From positions 1 through 64,000 of IMG/VR virus record IMGVR_UViG_3300040801_000524: a DNA stretch of 64,000 nucleotides, one strand, 5' to 3'. Below, one piece after another: positions 48,381-56,955 of this stretch (position 1 is the stretch's first letter; the number at the start of each line of letters is the position of its first letter). A program made the translations under genes and the position numbers. The stretch comes from a virus. Below the pieces are notes generated by a model that did no database searches, was not told where the DNA came from, and saw nothing but the letters and a program-made list of their open reading frames with translations.

Positions 48381-49985
48381 ATGCCAATTCAAGAAAAACG
48401 TGTACGTGTTACACTGGATCAGAATCCCAATCTCAAGGTAACCGCAAAGACCCGTGAGCATATTGGTGTCAATGCCGTTGGCACTGATGAAGTACAAGCA
48501 CGTCTATTAGGCATCCCCGGCCCACAAGGTGATCAGGGGAATCAAGGCATCCCCGGCCCACAAGGTCCCCAAGGTGAGGTTGGTATCATCTGGATGGGGG
48601 AGTGGAATGCTTCGGCTGTCTATCAAGTTGGGAATGCCGTAAAATACTTCGGTTCTTCCTACGTCTACATCAACGGTACCCCAACTCAGGGTCAAATCCC
48701 AACAAACAACCCGGCCTATTGGGATGTACTTTCCGAGAAGGGTGATGATGGTGCCCCGGGTGCTACCGGGAATGAACATGCCGAATTGATGAAGGAACCA
48801 ACTGGGTTCCCGAATCTGACAGATTCCCGCATCTACTACGACAACGGTCAACACCGTTTGTACATTCAACCGGCCATCGATGGTGGGTCCTTCGACTATT
48901 GGATTTCCGGTGTCAAGCGTACCGTGTCCGCACCCGAATCCGTGGTAATCCCTCAGATGCAATCGATGTACTATGTGTACTACGATTCTGATTTCCTATT
49001 GAAGGTCTCCACCACATTTCCAATTCCGCTTGCTGGTATTGCCACCGTGGCGATTCTCTATTACGATGTGGATGCCGGTGCCTACACCTTCTTTGGTGAG
49101 GAACGTCATGGACTGGTCATGGACTGGTCAACCCATTTGTACCTACATGAGACCCAAGGTGCACAATGGGCAAACGGTCTTGATCTATTCTGGAATGATT
49201 CTGGAACCGGCTCAACAGACGATGAACTGAAAATCGGATTCTCAGATGGTGTGATTTATGACGAAGACCTTCGCCATTTCATCCGACACTCAAATGCCCC
49301 TACCAACTTCTTTGAACAAATTCTATACCCAACCGGAAGATTGCCGATTTGGTATCGTGACACTGCGCAAGGATATTGGCGAAAGTTCTCCCCAAACAAC
49401 TACCCGCTGAGATTTGGGGCTTCCCTACCATACTACAATGAGTGGACAGGTAGCGATTGGAGACTGTCAGATGTCCCTGACGGTGATTATTTCGTCATGT
49501 GGGTCTACGCCACCAATGATGTGAATCAACCCGTTGTGGCTGTCATGGGGCAGTCTACGGACTCGAATCTTGAAAACGCACTGATCGCAAACGGTCTGGA
49601 CAAACTGAAACTTGGGGTTCTACCTTCACCCGAGTTCAAACTACTGTACCGTCTGACGTATTTGGCCGATTCCACCTTTGCCAACTCATTCAAGGCAAAA
49701 ATGGTTCGGGTGGACGACTATCGAGCGTTCAAAGATCATTATGGGGTCCCTTCGGCCGTAACACCATCACCCGGACCCGGTACCGGGGGTGACAAACACT
49801 TCTTTCATGAACAATCAACAGCATCGAGCGCATGGACCGTGGTTCATGGTTTGAATAAATTCCCGTCTGTCGAAGTCGTTGATAGTGGGGGAAGTTCTGT
49901 TGAAGGGTGCGTGGAATATGTGGATATAAATACTGTACGCATTGAATTTTCCGCACCTTTTACCGGAAAAGCATTTTTCAACTAA
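48381..49985 (+). CDS. Collagen-like tail fibre protein, 534 aa
   Basis: Residues about 44-66 are collagen-type G-x-y triplets (GIPGPQGDQGNQGIPGPQGP). They are followed by a chitin-binding-like strand set, WMGEWNASAVYQVGNAVKYF, and another short G-x-y run (KGDDGAPGATG). The long remaining part is beta-rich and ends with ASSAWTVVHGLNKFPSVEVV, similar to fibre C-terminal modules. A trimeric fibre is expected. A late-promoter-like TATAAATA lies inside the last 60 bases. Confidence 0.75.
   Translation: MPIQEKRVRVTLDQNPNLKVTAKTREHIGVNAVGTDEVQARLLGIPGPQGDQGNQGIPGPQGPQGEVGIIWMGEWNASAVYQVGNAVKYFGSSYVYINGTPTQGQIPTNNPAYWDVLSEKGDDGAPGATGNEHAELMKEPTGFPNLTDSRIYYDNGQHRLYIQPAIDGGSFDYWISGVKRTVSAPESVVIPQMQSMYYVYYDSDFLLKVSTTFPIPLAGIATVAILYYDVDAGAYTFFGEERHGLVMDWSTHLYLHETQGAQWANGLDLFWNDSGTGSTDDELKIGFSDGVIYDEDLRHFIRHSNAPTNFFEQILYPTGRLPIWYRDTAQGYWRKFSPNNYPLRFGASLPYYNEWTGSDWRLSDVPDGDYFVMWVYATNDVNQPVVAVMGQSTDSNLENALIANGLDKLKLGVLPSPEFKLLYRLTYLADSTFANSFKAKMVRVDDYRAFKDHYGVPSAVTPSPGPGTGGDKHFFHEQSTASSAWTVVHGLNKFPSVEVVDSGGSSVEGCVEYVDINTVRIEFSAPFTGKAFFN
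49925..49932 (+). promoter_or_regulatory. Candidate late promoter, TATAAATA
   Basis: This is a perfect T4-type late core inside the end of the collagen-like gene, 77 bases before ATG 50009, which has CAGGAG as ribosome site. Two codons (ATA AAT) account for most of it, so chance cannot be excluded. Confidence 0.6.
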
Positions 49986-50008
49986 AACCATAATCAGGAG
50001 AAATCAAC

Positions 50009-51058
50009 ATGGCAAGACGCTTCCTGTGCAACGTCAATCTTGAAAAGAACGAGATTCAGAACGTTGTCATTCACAAATTGGCAACCGCACCGTCTACCCC
50101 GGTCGAAGGTCAAATTTACTACAACACATCTGACGAACGCTGGTATCTTCGCCAATCTGGTTCATGGAAAGATGTTTCCGGTCGTCTGGACGATCTTCTA
50201 CAGGCCCCGGGTGCGACATACATCCTTCTGACAGACAACGGTGACGGTACCATCTCTCTGGACGTGGCATCCGCAACCACTTCTACCAAGGGTTTGATGT
50301 CCGCTGCCGACAAGACCAAGCTGGACAACGCAACTGCGCTGAACACCCCGTCCACTCTGGTCCAACGTGACGCTTCTGGCAACTTCGCTGCCAACGACAT
50401 CACCACCAATGCGGTGATCATCAACGAAACCATCAACGGTGCAACCCCGGGCAACCATGCCGTGACCAAGGCTTACGTGGATGCGTTGGTCAACAGCGGT
50501 ATGCAAGTCATCGGTTCCATCGACTGTTCCACCAACCCTGACTACCCGGCCGCTTCTACCGGTGATGCGTACTACGTGTCTGTCGATGGTCGAATCGGTG
50601 GTGGTTCTGGCCCGCTGGTCAAGCAAGGTGACCTGATCGTTGCCGTTGCCGACAACGCTGGTGGTGACGAAGCAACCGTTGGTGCAAGCTGGATCATCAT
50701 CGAACGCAACTTGGACTACGCTACCGAAACCACTCCGGGTTACATCGAACTGGCTACTCAGGCCGAAGTGAACGCTGGTACCGATGGTGTCCGTGCGGTG
50801 ACCCCGGCAACTCTGGCCGCATGGTACGCTACCCAAGCCGTTTCCAACCAGTACGCAGTCAACGTTGGTGATGGTGGTACCACTACCTTCGCTGTCAACC
50901 ATGCGTTGGGTTCCACCGACATTCAGGTTCAGGTGTGGGATAACACCACTGGTGAACTGGTTGAGCCGTGTATCACAATCACCGATGCGAACAACGTGTC
51001 CGTTCAGTTCAACACTGCCCCGGCATCGAACGCATACCGAGTGGTTGTACAAGGCTAA
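50009..51058 (+). CDS. Tail fibre protein, 349 aa
   Basis: It starts MARRFLCNVNLEKNEIQNVV, a short anchor shared with the next gene. APSTPVEGQIYYNTSDERWY and TTSTKGLMSAADKTKLDNAT are fibre-type motifs; ETTPGYIELATQAEVNAGTD is the common fibre repeat seen in many enterophage and marine phage fibres. The C-terminal ~90 residues form a small beta domain (GSTDIQVQVWDNTTGELVEP). It probably forms part of a long or side tail fibre. Confidence 0.8.
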   Translation: MARRFLCNVNLEKNEIQNVVIHKLATAPSTPVEGQIYYNTSDERWYLRQSGSWKDVSGRLDDLLQAPGATYILLTDNGDGTISLDVASATTSTKGLMSAADKTKLDNATALNTPSTLVQRDASGNFAANDITTNAVIINETINGATPGNHAVTKAYVDALVNSGMQVIGSIDCSTNPDYPAASTGDAYYVSVDGRIGGGSGPLVKQGDLIVAVADNAGGDEATVGASWIIIERNLDYATETTPGYIELATQAEVNAGTDGVRAVTPATLAAWYATQAVSNQYAVNVGDGGTTTFAVNHALGSTDIQVQVWDNTTGELVEPCITITDANNVSVQFNTAPASNAYRVVVQG

Positions 51059-51064
51059 TAGCCG

Positions 51065-51400
51065 ATGGCAAGACGGTTCCTATGTACCGTACAGGCACCC
51101 GTCATAAAACTAACCGATGTTCCGCTTTTTCCTGATGAAGCAATTAACAAAGGTTATGTTGACGGGTTGATTGCCTTGCGTGGTCTCCCGGCCGGGGGTA
51201 CCACTGGGCAATCTTTGGTCAAGGTTGACGGAACCGATTACAATGTTCAATGGGCAACGGTATCCGGTGGGGCTTCCACCGGATGTCTCCCATTCATCAA
51301 GACGGATGGAACACCGGACCCCATTACAATCAATGCTGGTCTTCTACCGTTCTTCAAGTCTGATGGAACTCAAGATGATATTAACTTGGTGGCGTGCTGA
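51065..51400 (+). CDS. Short fibre-related protein sharing an N-terminus with its neighbour, 111 aa
   Basis: MARRFLCTVQAPVIKLTDVP repeats the first seven residues of the preceding fibre protein, and INKGYVDGLIALRG corresponds to its AVTKAYVDALVNSG segment. It lacks the rest. It looks like a duplicated and shortened attachment domain. The stop overlaps the start of the next fibre gene (TGATG), so it may supply the base of that fibre. Confidence 0.65.
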   Translation: MARRFLCTVQAPVIKLTDVPLFPDEAINKGYVDGLIALRGLPAGGTTGQSLVKVDGTDYNVQWATVSGGASTGCLPFIKTDGTPDPITINAGLLPFFKSDGTQDDINLVAC

Positions 51401-52335
51401 TGGCTGACATGATTCCTTTGAAAGGCATTTACGATACCGGTGACTCCGTAGCACTGGGTGAATTCAATCCGGGGGATACCGTTGGGGTATTGTTCGGTGG
51501 TACAGGTGCCAACAACCCAACACAAGCCCTGATCAATCTTGGTGCGGCTTCCGCTGCAACCGTGTCTGGTATCAGTGGCACTCTTTCTTCTCACATTGGT
51601 GACACATCGATCCACTTCGTGATCAACGATTCGGGTCTTGCTGCCAATGAAGCGTGGTCTTCGAACAAGATCACTGGTGAACTGTCGTTGAAGTCAGACG
51701 TGGGTCACACTCACGATGACCGATACTACACCGAAACTGAAATCGATGCTTTCTTGAACGCATTGACCCTTGACATGGTATCCGTTTCTTCTGATGACAC
51801 GATTCCCGGTTATCTGGAAGACAAGATCGTGGGTGGTCAAGGTATCACCACATCTGTGTCAAACCCCGGTGGAAATGAAGACCTTGTGATCAACGCACAG
51901 GTGTACATTGCCACAATTGGTGGAAACGTCTGTCCGGTGTACGTGGATTCTTCCAAGGGTGGTAAGGTCCTATCCGTGGCCACACACACGTACCAATGGG
52001 ATGAAACATCGCTGTCTGATGACGACTGGATTCAAATCGGGTCCGCTACTGATACAAACTCCGGTCACATCGTGCCATATAATGGTACCATTGTTGGTGC
52101 CACATATCAATGTGAAGACGACAACGGAAACACCAAGGAACTTGATCTGTACATCAACGGATCACTGAACGGAACCCTATTCACCACCAATGGTTCAAAC
52201 GGTGATCAATATGGAATCGACAACAGTTTGAACATCAATGTGAATGCCGGTGACAAGCTACGCATGCGTGCGGGTACAACCGGTGGCAACATCAACGACA
52301 CAATCGTAGTCCTGTACATCAAGTGGAGAGTGTAA
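51400..52335 (+). CDS. Tail fibre protein with a GHTH motif, 311 aa
   Basis: ATG 51400 overlaps the previous stop; an in-frame GTG at 51394 is possible. LFGGTGANNPTQALINLGAA is a common fibre motif. VGHTHDDRYYTETEIDAFLN near residue 101 is the HxH/YYT unit found in T4 gp37-type needles. The C-terminal half is beta-rich (NGTIVGATYQCEDDNGNTKE). It is probably a distal fibre segment. Confidence 0.75.
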   Translation: MADMIPLKGIYDTGDSVALGEFNPGDTVGVLFGGTGANNPTQALINLGAASAATVSGISGTLSSHIGDTSIHFVINDSGLAANEAWSSNKITGELSLKSDVGHTHDDRYYTETEIDAFLNALTLDMVSVSSDDTIPGYLEDKIVGGQGITTSVSNPGGNEDLVINAQVYIATIGGNVCPVYVDSSKGGKVLSVATHTYQWDETSLSDDDWIQIGSATDTNSGHIVPYNGTIVGATYQCEDDNGNTKELDLYINGSLNGTLFTTNGSNGDQYGIDNSLNINVNAGDKLRMRAGTTGGNINDTIVVLYIKWRV

Positions 52336-52336
52336 C

Positions 52337-53455
52337 GTGGGTACACTGGTAAAGAACAAAACACAGTCACCAATCGAGATCGAAGATTTCGGTTGTACGC
52401 TTCCACCCAATGTGGTTTACGATCTGGATGACGATTATCGTGAATCCCAAGAGTTCATCAACTATGTGAACAGCGGGGACATCGTATTCGTTCGTTCGAA
52501 CAACACAGAACTGACGGTTCAAGAATCTCAACAAGTGGCATTGAATCAGGTTCTTCCTGAGTATGAAACCGGGTATTCGAAAGATCAGATCGATGCCATG
52601 ATGTCCACCCAACAGGCATACACCGACAGTGCCATCTCCAACCTGATCAGCACTGCCCCGGGAACGCTTGACACCCTGAATGAGATTGCGGCTGCCCTTG
52701 GGGATGATCCCAACTTCGCAACCACAATCACCAACGAATTGGCCGGTAAGGCACCGGCTGTACATGCTCACAACGACTTGTACTACACAGAAAACGAGAC
52801 CGACACCTTGTTGTCTGGAAAATCAGACAACGGCCACGTTCATGATGGACGGTATTACCAGAAATCAGAAGTTGATTCCGCTTTGGCACTGAAGGCCAAC
52901 GTCAACCACAACCACTCAGGTGTGTACGCCCCGGTCAACCACAACCACGATACTCTGTACTATCGTAAAAACCAAACGTACACACAGGCTGAAGTAACCG
53001 CACTTCTGAACGCACTCGCTGCAACAATTCCGGTCTTTGGCCAGAACGCAACCAATGAGTTCGATGAAACAGTAACAACCATAACACAATCAAACTTCTT
53101 CGAAAAGCTGACGATGCCATTCACAGTCACCGCTGCAAACCAAGGAATCTATCGATTTGGGTGGGCTTGGATGTGGAACTTAGATGCAACAAACTCAGAT
53201 TTCAACGCTGAAGTCGGGTATCGAAACACGTCAACCGGTGTAGAAGACGTGTTTGTCGAACAATTCCAAGAACCACAAGACGCTGGTGGATCATTTGGTT
53301 CAACGGGGTCTAATCAACGACACTCTTTCAGTGGATTCCAGCGAAGAACCCTTGCACCCGGGTCATATGAGATGTTCATTCGTTTCAGACCGGTCTCTTG
53401 GGGGGTAGAGGCATCAATGTGGAACGCTGGTCTTGAAGTGTGGAGAACACAATAA
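52337..53455 (+). CDS. Tail fibre protein with four HxH motifs, 372 aa
   Basis: The GTG start at 52337 follows the previous stop by one base. Residues about 142-210 contain VHAHNDLYYTENE, GHVHDGRYYQKSE, NHNHSGVYAPVN and NHNHDTLYYRKN. In the T4 gp37 tip such HxH motifs in a trimer bind a row of iron ions; the same is inferred here. APGTLDTLNEIAAALGDDPN is another typical fibre element. The C-terminal ~150 residues form a globular domain, a candidate receptor-binding head. Confidence 0.8.
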   Translation: MGTLVKNKTQSPIEIEDFGCTLPPNVVYDLDDDYRESQEFINYVNSGDIVFVRSNNTELTVQESQQVALNQVLPEYETGYSKDQIDAMMSTQQAYTDSAISNLISTAPGTLDTLNEIAAALGDDPNFATTITNELAGKAPAVHAHNDLYYTENETDTLLSGKSDNGHVHDGRYYQKSEVDSALALKANVNHNHSGVYAPVNHNHDTLYYRKNQTYTQAEVTALLNALAATIPVFGQNATNEFDETVTTITQSNFFEKLTMPFTVTAANQGIYRFGWAWMWNLDATNSDFNAEVGYRNTSTGVEDVFVEQFQEPQDAGGSFGSTGSNQRHSFSGFQRRTLAPGSYEMFIRFRPVSWGVEASMWNAGLEVWRTQ

Positions 53456-54180
53456 TGAAAAAGTTCACATTCCAAAAACAGGCACGTCTGTCGCAACTGA
53501 CAGATGAAATCCGAGCTTCGGACATCACCATCGCATTGGAGTCGGTATCGGCCGAAGGACCCAACGTGATTGTCGAGTTCAAAGCAGACTTGACGGGGCC
53601 ACAAGAATCGACCCTGAACAGCATTGTTCAAAACCACGTTCCGAGTTTCTTGGATGAACCGGCTGAAGTCAAGCTGGCATCCCCAACAACCACTGAAGAT
53701 GGTATTCCATACGTCTACTCAACTTCCAGACCGGTTGATCACTACGTGTGCTTCCTTGGGGCCGGTGATACAGCCGAACGTATTGGTGGTGGTGATAAGT
53801 GTGTATTCCATCTGAAATCAACCATGCCGAAATTGGTCAAAGACTTCACATTCAACGAAGACTTGTACATCAAAGACGGGTACATGATCACCAAAGATGC
53901 CCCGATGGGATCGGCTATCTGCATTGACATCGTTCACCCTCAACTTGGTGTGTTGGTTGGTACATTCGGCCGTCAAGTCCCGATCTTTGGAACAGGTTGG
54001 TTCCCGATGGATACCGAAGACCGTGGCTTTCTTCCGAAGGGCATGATCATTCGAATCACCATTTGGAATTCGACAGGCGAGGGTGGAGAAGACCCACCGG
54101 GAACCTTCTACGTGGCTGGTCGCTTCGAGACATACCGGCCGAAGTGGGGAATGAACGGCACACCCGCATTCAACCGCTAA
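53455..54180 (+). CDS. Fibre-region protein, 241 aa
   Basis: ATG 53455 overlaps the preceding TAA and has GGAG upstream; an in-frame GTG at 53440 is an alternative. The protein is beta-rich (FVGG-free, with strands such as VYSTSRPVDHYVCFLG and GYMITKDAPMGSAICIDIV). No known enzyme motif is visible. It is the last gene of the fibre set; a fibre-tip adhesin or an accessory protein is possible. Confidence 0.65.
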   Translation: MKKFTFQKQARLSQLTDEIRASDITIALESVSAEGPNVIVEFKADLTGPQESTLNSIVQNHVPSFLDEPAEVKLASPTTTEDGIPYVYSTSRPVDHYVCFLGAGDTAERIGGGDKCVFHLKSTMPKLVKDFTFNEDLYIKDGYMITKDAPMGSAICIDIVHPQLGVLVGTFGRQVPIFGTGWFPMDTEDRGFLPKGMIIRITIWNSTGEGGEDPPGTFYVAGRFETYRPKWGMNGTPAFNR

Positions 54181-54183
54181 ATA
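54177..54183 (+). promoter_or_regulatory. Candidate late promoter, CTAAATA
   Basis: GCTAAATACC spans the stop of the preceding gene and lies 20 bases before ATG 54203. The leader would be only about 14 bases long but contains AGAGAATAAG. Confidence 0.5.
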
Positions 54184-54202
54184 CCAAGAAAGAGAATAAG
54201 AA

Positions 54203-54685
54203 ATGAAAGTCGCTTTTTATAAAGGGTACGGTTCCACATGGTGGAAAAGAGTCATTTCGTGGTTGGTCAAGGTATGGACCGGTGGTCCCTACTCGCACGT
54301 TGAATTGGTTGACACAAATGATTCCAAGGCACCACGAAACTGGACTTGGTATTCAGCATCATCTTTCGATGAAGGTGAGGTTCGAATCAAGTCGGTCGAT
54401 TACAAATGCCATCACTGGGATGTGTGGGAAGTTGTTGGGGCCGATGAACAAGCCGCTTTCGACTTCATCAAATCTCATGTTGGGAAGAAATACGACTGGT
54501 TGGGGATTTTCCTGACTCAGGTTATTCCACTTGACAAACACGATCACAACAAGTGGTTCTGTTCTGAAATCTGTCATGCCGCATTGGTTGAAGCCGGGGT
54601 GTGTCCAGAACGTGGGCAGAGTCACAAATTCAACCCCAATCAACTCTTCGAAAGAATGCTTGAACTGAAGGTACTGAGAGACTAA
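54203..54685 (+). CDS. Permuted papain-like (NlpC/P60-related) hydrolase, 160 aa
   Basis: GGPYSHVELVD near residues 28-38 supplies a histidine, and NKWFCSEICHAALVEAG near residues 116-132 supplies a cysteine. Histidine before cysteine is the order of permuted papain-like amidases (YiiX/LRAT group) rather than classical NlpC/P60. KKYDWLGI lies between. Such enzymes cleave peptidoglycan peptides or lipid-linked amides. No signal peptide is seen. It lies between fibre and neck genes; a wall-degrading or virion-maturation role is inferred. Confidence 0.7.
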   Translation: MKVAFYKGYGSTWWKRVISWLVKVWTGGPYSHVELVDTNDSKAPRNWTWYSASSFDEGEVRIKSVDYKCHHWDVWEVVGADEQAAFDFIKSHVGKKYDWLGIFLTQVIPLDKHDHNKWFCSEICHAALVEAGVCPERGQSHKFNPNQLFERMLELKVLRD

Positions 54686-54686
54686 A

Positions 54687-55517
54687 ATGGCAAAACCAGC
54701 TTCCCGAGCCGAATTGAAAGACTGGGCACTCCGTAAACTGGGGTGGCCGGTTATCGAGATCAACGTTGATGACGATCAGGTTGAAGATCGCATCGATGAA
54801 GCATTTTCGTTCTACTTCGACTACCATTACGATGCGGTAGAACGTCTGTTCTATGCGCACAAAGTCACCCAACCAGACATCGACAACGGGTATATCCCGG
54901 TCCCCGATTCACTGATCCATGTCACCCGAGTTCTGACGGTTGGTGGTGCGTTCGGTTCCGGCCTGTTCTACCCCATGGGAGACCCGTCATTGGCTTGGAA
55001 CAGCACATCCGCTAACCCACTGGCCGGACTTGGTTCAAACGGTACCAGCGGCATCCCAATCCGCACAACCAATGATCATGCCGGTGGTGGTTCGGGTGGA
55101 ATGTCCGACAAGGTGTCCTTCTACCTTGCCATGCAATCCATCGAAGAATTCTCCCAGATGTTTGCCGGTGGCGAAACCCCGATTCGATTCTCTCGCCACA
55201 CAGACCGTGTGTACATGGACATGGATTGGGCAACCAAGCTGTCTGTAGACGCATATCTGGTTGTCGAAGGATGGGCATCATTGGACCCGGATGTATATAC
55301 AGACGTGTACAATGATCGCTGGTTGAAAGAGTACCTTACCCAACTGATCAAACAACAGTGGGGTGCAAACCTGATCAAGTACAGCGGGATTCAACTTCCG
55401 GGTGGTGTCACATTCGATGGTGACAAGCTGTATCAACAGGCTTCCGAGGCTATTGAAAAGCTGGAAGAAGAAATGCAATCCAAGTACGAACTTCCAGTTG
55501 ACTTCTATCTTGGGTGA
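54687..55517 (+). CDS. 13: gp13 neck protein, 276 aa
   Basis: The N-terminal block ELKDWALRKLGWPVIEINVD then DQVEDRIDEAFSFYFDYHYD is the gp13 hallmark. PVPDSLIHVTRVLTVGG follows, and the C-terminus has YLTQLIKQQWGANLIKYSGI. T4 gp13 is 309 aa. It closes the portal after packaging together with gp14. Gene order 13-14-15 is kept, although two GIY-YIG genes and two small proteins lie between 13 and 14. Confidence 0.92.
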   Translation: MAKPASRAELKDWALRKLGWPVIEINVDDDQVEDRIDEAFSFYFDYHYDAVERLFYAHKVTQPDIDNGYIPVPDSLIHVTRVLTVGGAFGSGLFYPMGDPSLAWNSTSANPLAGLGSNGTSGIPIRTTNDHAGGGSGGMSDKVSFYLAMQSIEEFSQMFAGGETPIRFSRHTDRVYMDMDWATKLSVDAYLVVEGWASLDPDVYTDVYNDRWLKEYLTQLIKQQWGANLIKYSGIQLPGGVTFDGDKLYQQASEAIEKLEEEMQSKYELPVDFYLG

Positions 55518-55532
55518 GGTTATATTGTATTC

Positions 55533-56099
55533 ATGAGGGTATATTGCATCGAAAACACGGTGAATGGAAAAAAATATGTAGGGGTAACCCGAAATACCAT
55601 TCAAAATCGTTTCAAAAAGCATGTCTACGATGCGAGATACGGTTCTCAAACATCACTCCACAGATCGATTCGAAAACACGGCAAACGTGCCTTCATAATA
55701 ACCCAAATAGATGAAGCAAGTTCCCAAGAAGAGATGTTCCAAAAGGAACGTGACTGGATAATCAAACTCAACACCCGTGAGTGTGGGTACAATTTGACAG
55801 ATGGGGGTGAAGGTGGTCCACATAATCACAGTGAAGAGACAAAAATGAAGATTTCGGTCGCAAACACTGGTGTATCACGAGGGTCGGGTGTACCTAAAAC
55901 TCGGAAACATAGAGAAAACATACGAATGAATCATGGAAGGGCTATCCCCAGAACAATCAAGTATGATGATGGTAGAGAAGAAACTTATTCATCATTGCGA
56001 TTCTTGTGTGAATCGGAAGGAATTCCACTTGTCACCGCAAAATGGTGTCTCAAGAACAAACAAGGAAGATTGAAGAAGCATCAAGCAACAATCAGATAA
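55533..56099 (+). CDS. GIY-YIG homing endonuclease, 188 aa
   Basis: The start VYCIENTVNGKKYVGVTRNT is a GIY-YIG core (VYC...KYVGVT) and RFKKHVYDARYG gives the conserved arginine and histidine. An E in ERDWIIKLNT is the metal-binding residue. NHSEETKMKISVANTG is a NUMOD3-type DNA-binding helix. It is AT-rich relative to gp13. It lies between gene 13 and the 166-aa gene, as a free-standing mobile element like T4 seg genes. Confidence 0.88.
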   Translation: MRVYCIENTVNGKKYVGVTRNTIQNRFKKHVYDARYGSQTSLHRSIRKHGKRAFIITQIDEASSQEEMFQKERDWIIKLNTRECGYNLTDGGEGGPHNHSEETKMKISVANTGVSRGSGVPKTRKHRENIRMNHGRAIPRTIKYDDGREETYSSLRFLCESEGIPLVTAKWCLKNKQGRLKKHQATIR

Positions 56100-56102
56100 A
56101 TA
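56095..56102 (+). promoter_or_regulatory. Candidate late promoter, GATAAATA
   Basis: GATAAATACTC overlaps the stop of the GIY-YIG gene and lies 45 bases before ATG 56147, which has TAGGAG. It fits the late-promoter set. Confidence 0.65.
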
Positions 56103-56146
56103 CTCTCACAGAACCGAATTCTGAATCGAATTTTTAGGAGACCAAC

Positions 56147-56647
56147 ATGGCACAACTACAAAACCCACTTACCCCGGCCGCACTGGACGAATACGTCCGT
56201 GAAGTCTACGAAACCATCATCGCTGGTTCCCCGGCCGATGCCGCTGCAATCGCTACCGCTATCGAAGCCTTTGACGAATCCGCTGCCGTTCAGCAACAAC
56301 GCTACAAGCAACTGATGGATGTCGTCATGAACGTTCGTGGCGTCAATCTGGAACACGGCCAAGTCCTGTCTCTGGCCATCACAACCCCCGGTTCCGGCTA
56401 TGTTGCCGGTGATGCCATCGCTGTCACCACCGCTACCGGTGTCGGTGCATCTGCCCGTGTCAAGACCGTTGACGGTTCCGGTGCCATCCTGACCGTGGAA
56501 CTTCTGGTTGCTGGTGAAGGCTATGATGTAGCCGACACTGCTACCACCATCACTTCTACTGCCGGTGCCGGTGGTGTGGTTGAAGCAACCATTGCCCCGA
56601 ACCACAAGCAAATGCTGGTGGATGCACGTGCAATCCTGATTCCGTAA
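56147..56647 (+). CDS. Small virion protein with GSGY module, 166 aa
   Basis: The N-terminal ~75 residues are helical (EYVREVYETIIAGSPADAAA; QQQRYKQLMDVVMNVRG). The C-terminal half is a beta module, TTPGSGYVAGDAIAVTTATG then VAGEGYDVADTATTI, like those in the gp8-like protein and at 37544. It has its own late promoter and terminator, which suggests strong expression of a single product. A decoration or neck-whisker protein is possible; unproven. Confidence 0.7.
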   Translation: MAQLQNPLTPAALDEYVREVYETIIAGSPADAAAIATAIEAFDESAAVQQQRYKQLMDVVMNVRGVNLEHGQVLSLAITTPGSGYVAGDAIAVTTATGVGASARVKTVDGSGAILTVELLVAGEGYDVADTATTITSTAGAGGVVEATIAPNHKQMLVDARAILIP

Positions 56648-56673
56648 TCTCGCTACCTTACGGGAACCGTGAG

Positions 56674-56701
56674 ACGGGGGCTTCGGCCCCCGTTTCTTTT
56701 T
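56674..56701 (+). terminator. Rho-independent terminator
   Basis: ACGGGGGC (56674-56681), loop TTCG and GCCCCCGT (56686-56693), followed by a T-rich tract, form a very stable 8 bp tetraloop hairpin. It ends the single-gene unit of the 166-aa virion protein. Confidence 0.95.
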
Positions 56702-56704
56702 GTC

Positions 56705-56711
56705 CTAAATA
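56705..56711 (+). promoter_or_regulatory. Candidate late promoter, CTAAATA
   Basis: CCTAAATACAG follows the terminator directly and lies 23 bases before ATG 56734, which has AAGGAG. Terminator-promoter pairing supports a real start site. Confidence 0.65.
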
Positions 56712-56733
56712 CAGTGACAAGGAGAATTCTACA

Positions 56734-56955
56734 ATGATCAAAAGTTTCAAACGATTTGTAGCCGAAGGGTACATGCTGGACATCGACATCGGTGACACCA
56801 TCATGGTCGGCCGCTTCAAGAACAAAAAAATTGTCGTCAAGTCCATCGAGGTTGACGGCAAGGGTGATCTGTTGATCAACGGCAAGAAGGTAGCCAAGTT
56901 CCGACTCTTACCTGCCGCTACAGAAGTTGAGGAACCTGTACCCGAGGAAGAATGA
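56734..56955 (+). CDS. Small protein with capsid-targeting-like N-terminus, 73 aa
   Basis: It begins MIKSFKRFVAEGYMLDIDIG, again like a T4 capsid-targeting sequence, with V-A-E where the protease would cut (T4 prefers L or I two before the E, so this is a weaker match). The remainder is a small beta domain (GDTIMVGRFKNKKIVVKSIE) with an acidic end. I know similar short proteins from cyanophage genomes, without a function. Confidence 0.7.
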   Translation: MIKSFKRFVAEGYMLDIDIGDTIMVGRFKNKKIVVKSIEVDGKGDLLINGKKVAKFRLLPAATEVEEPVPEEE

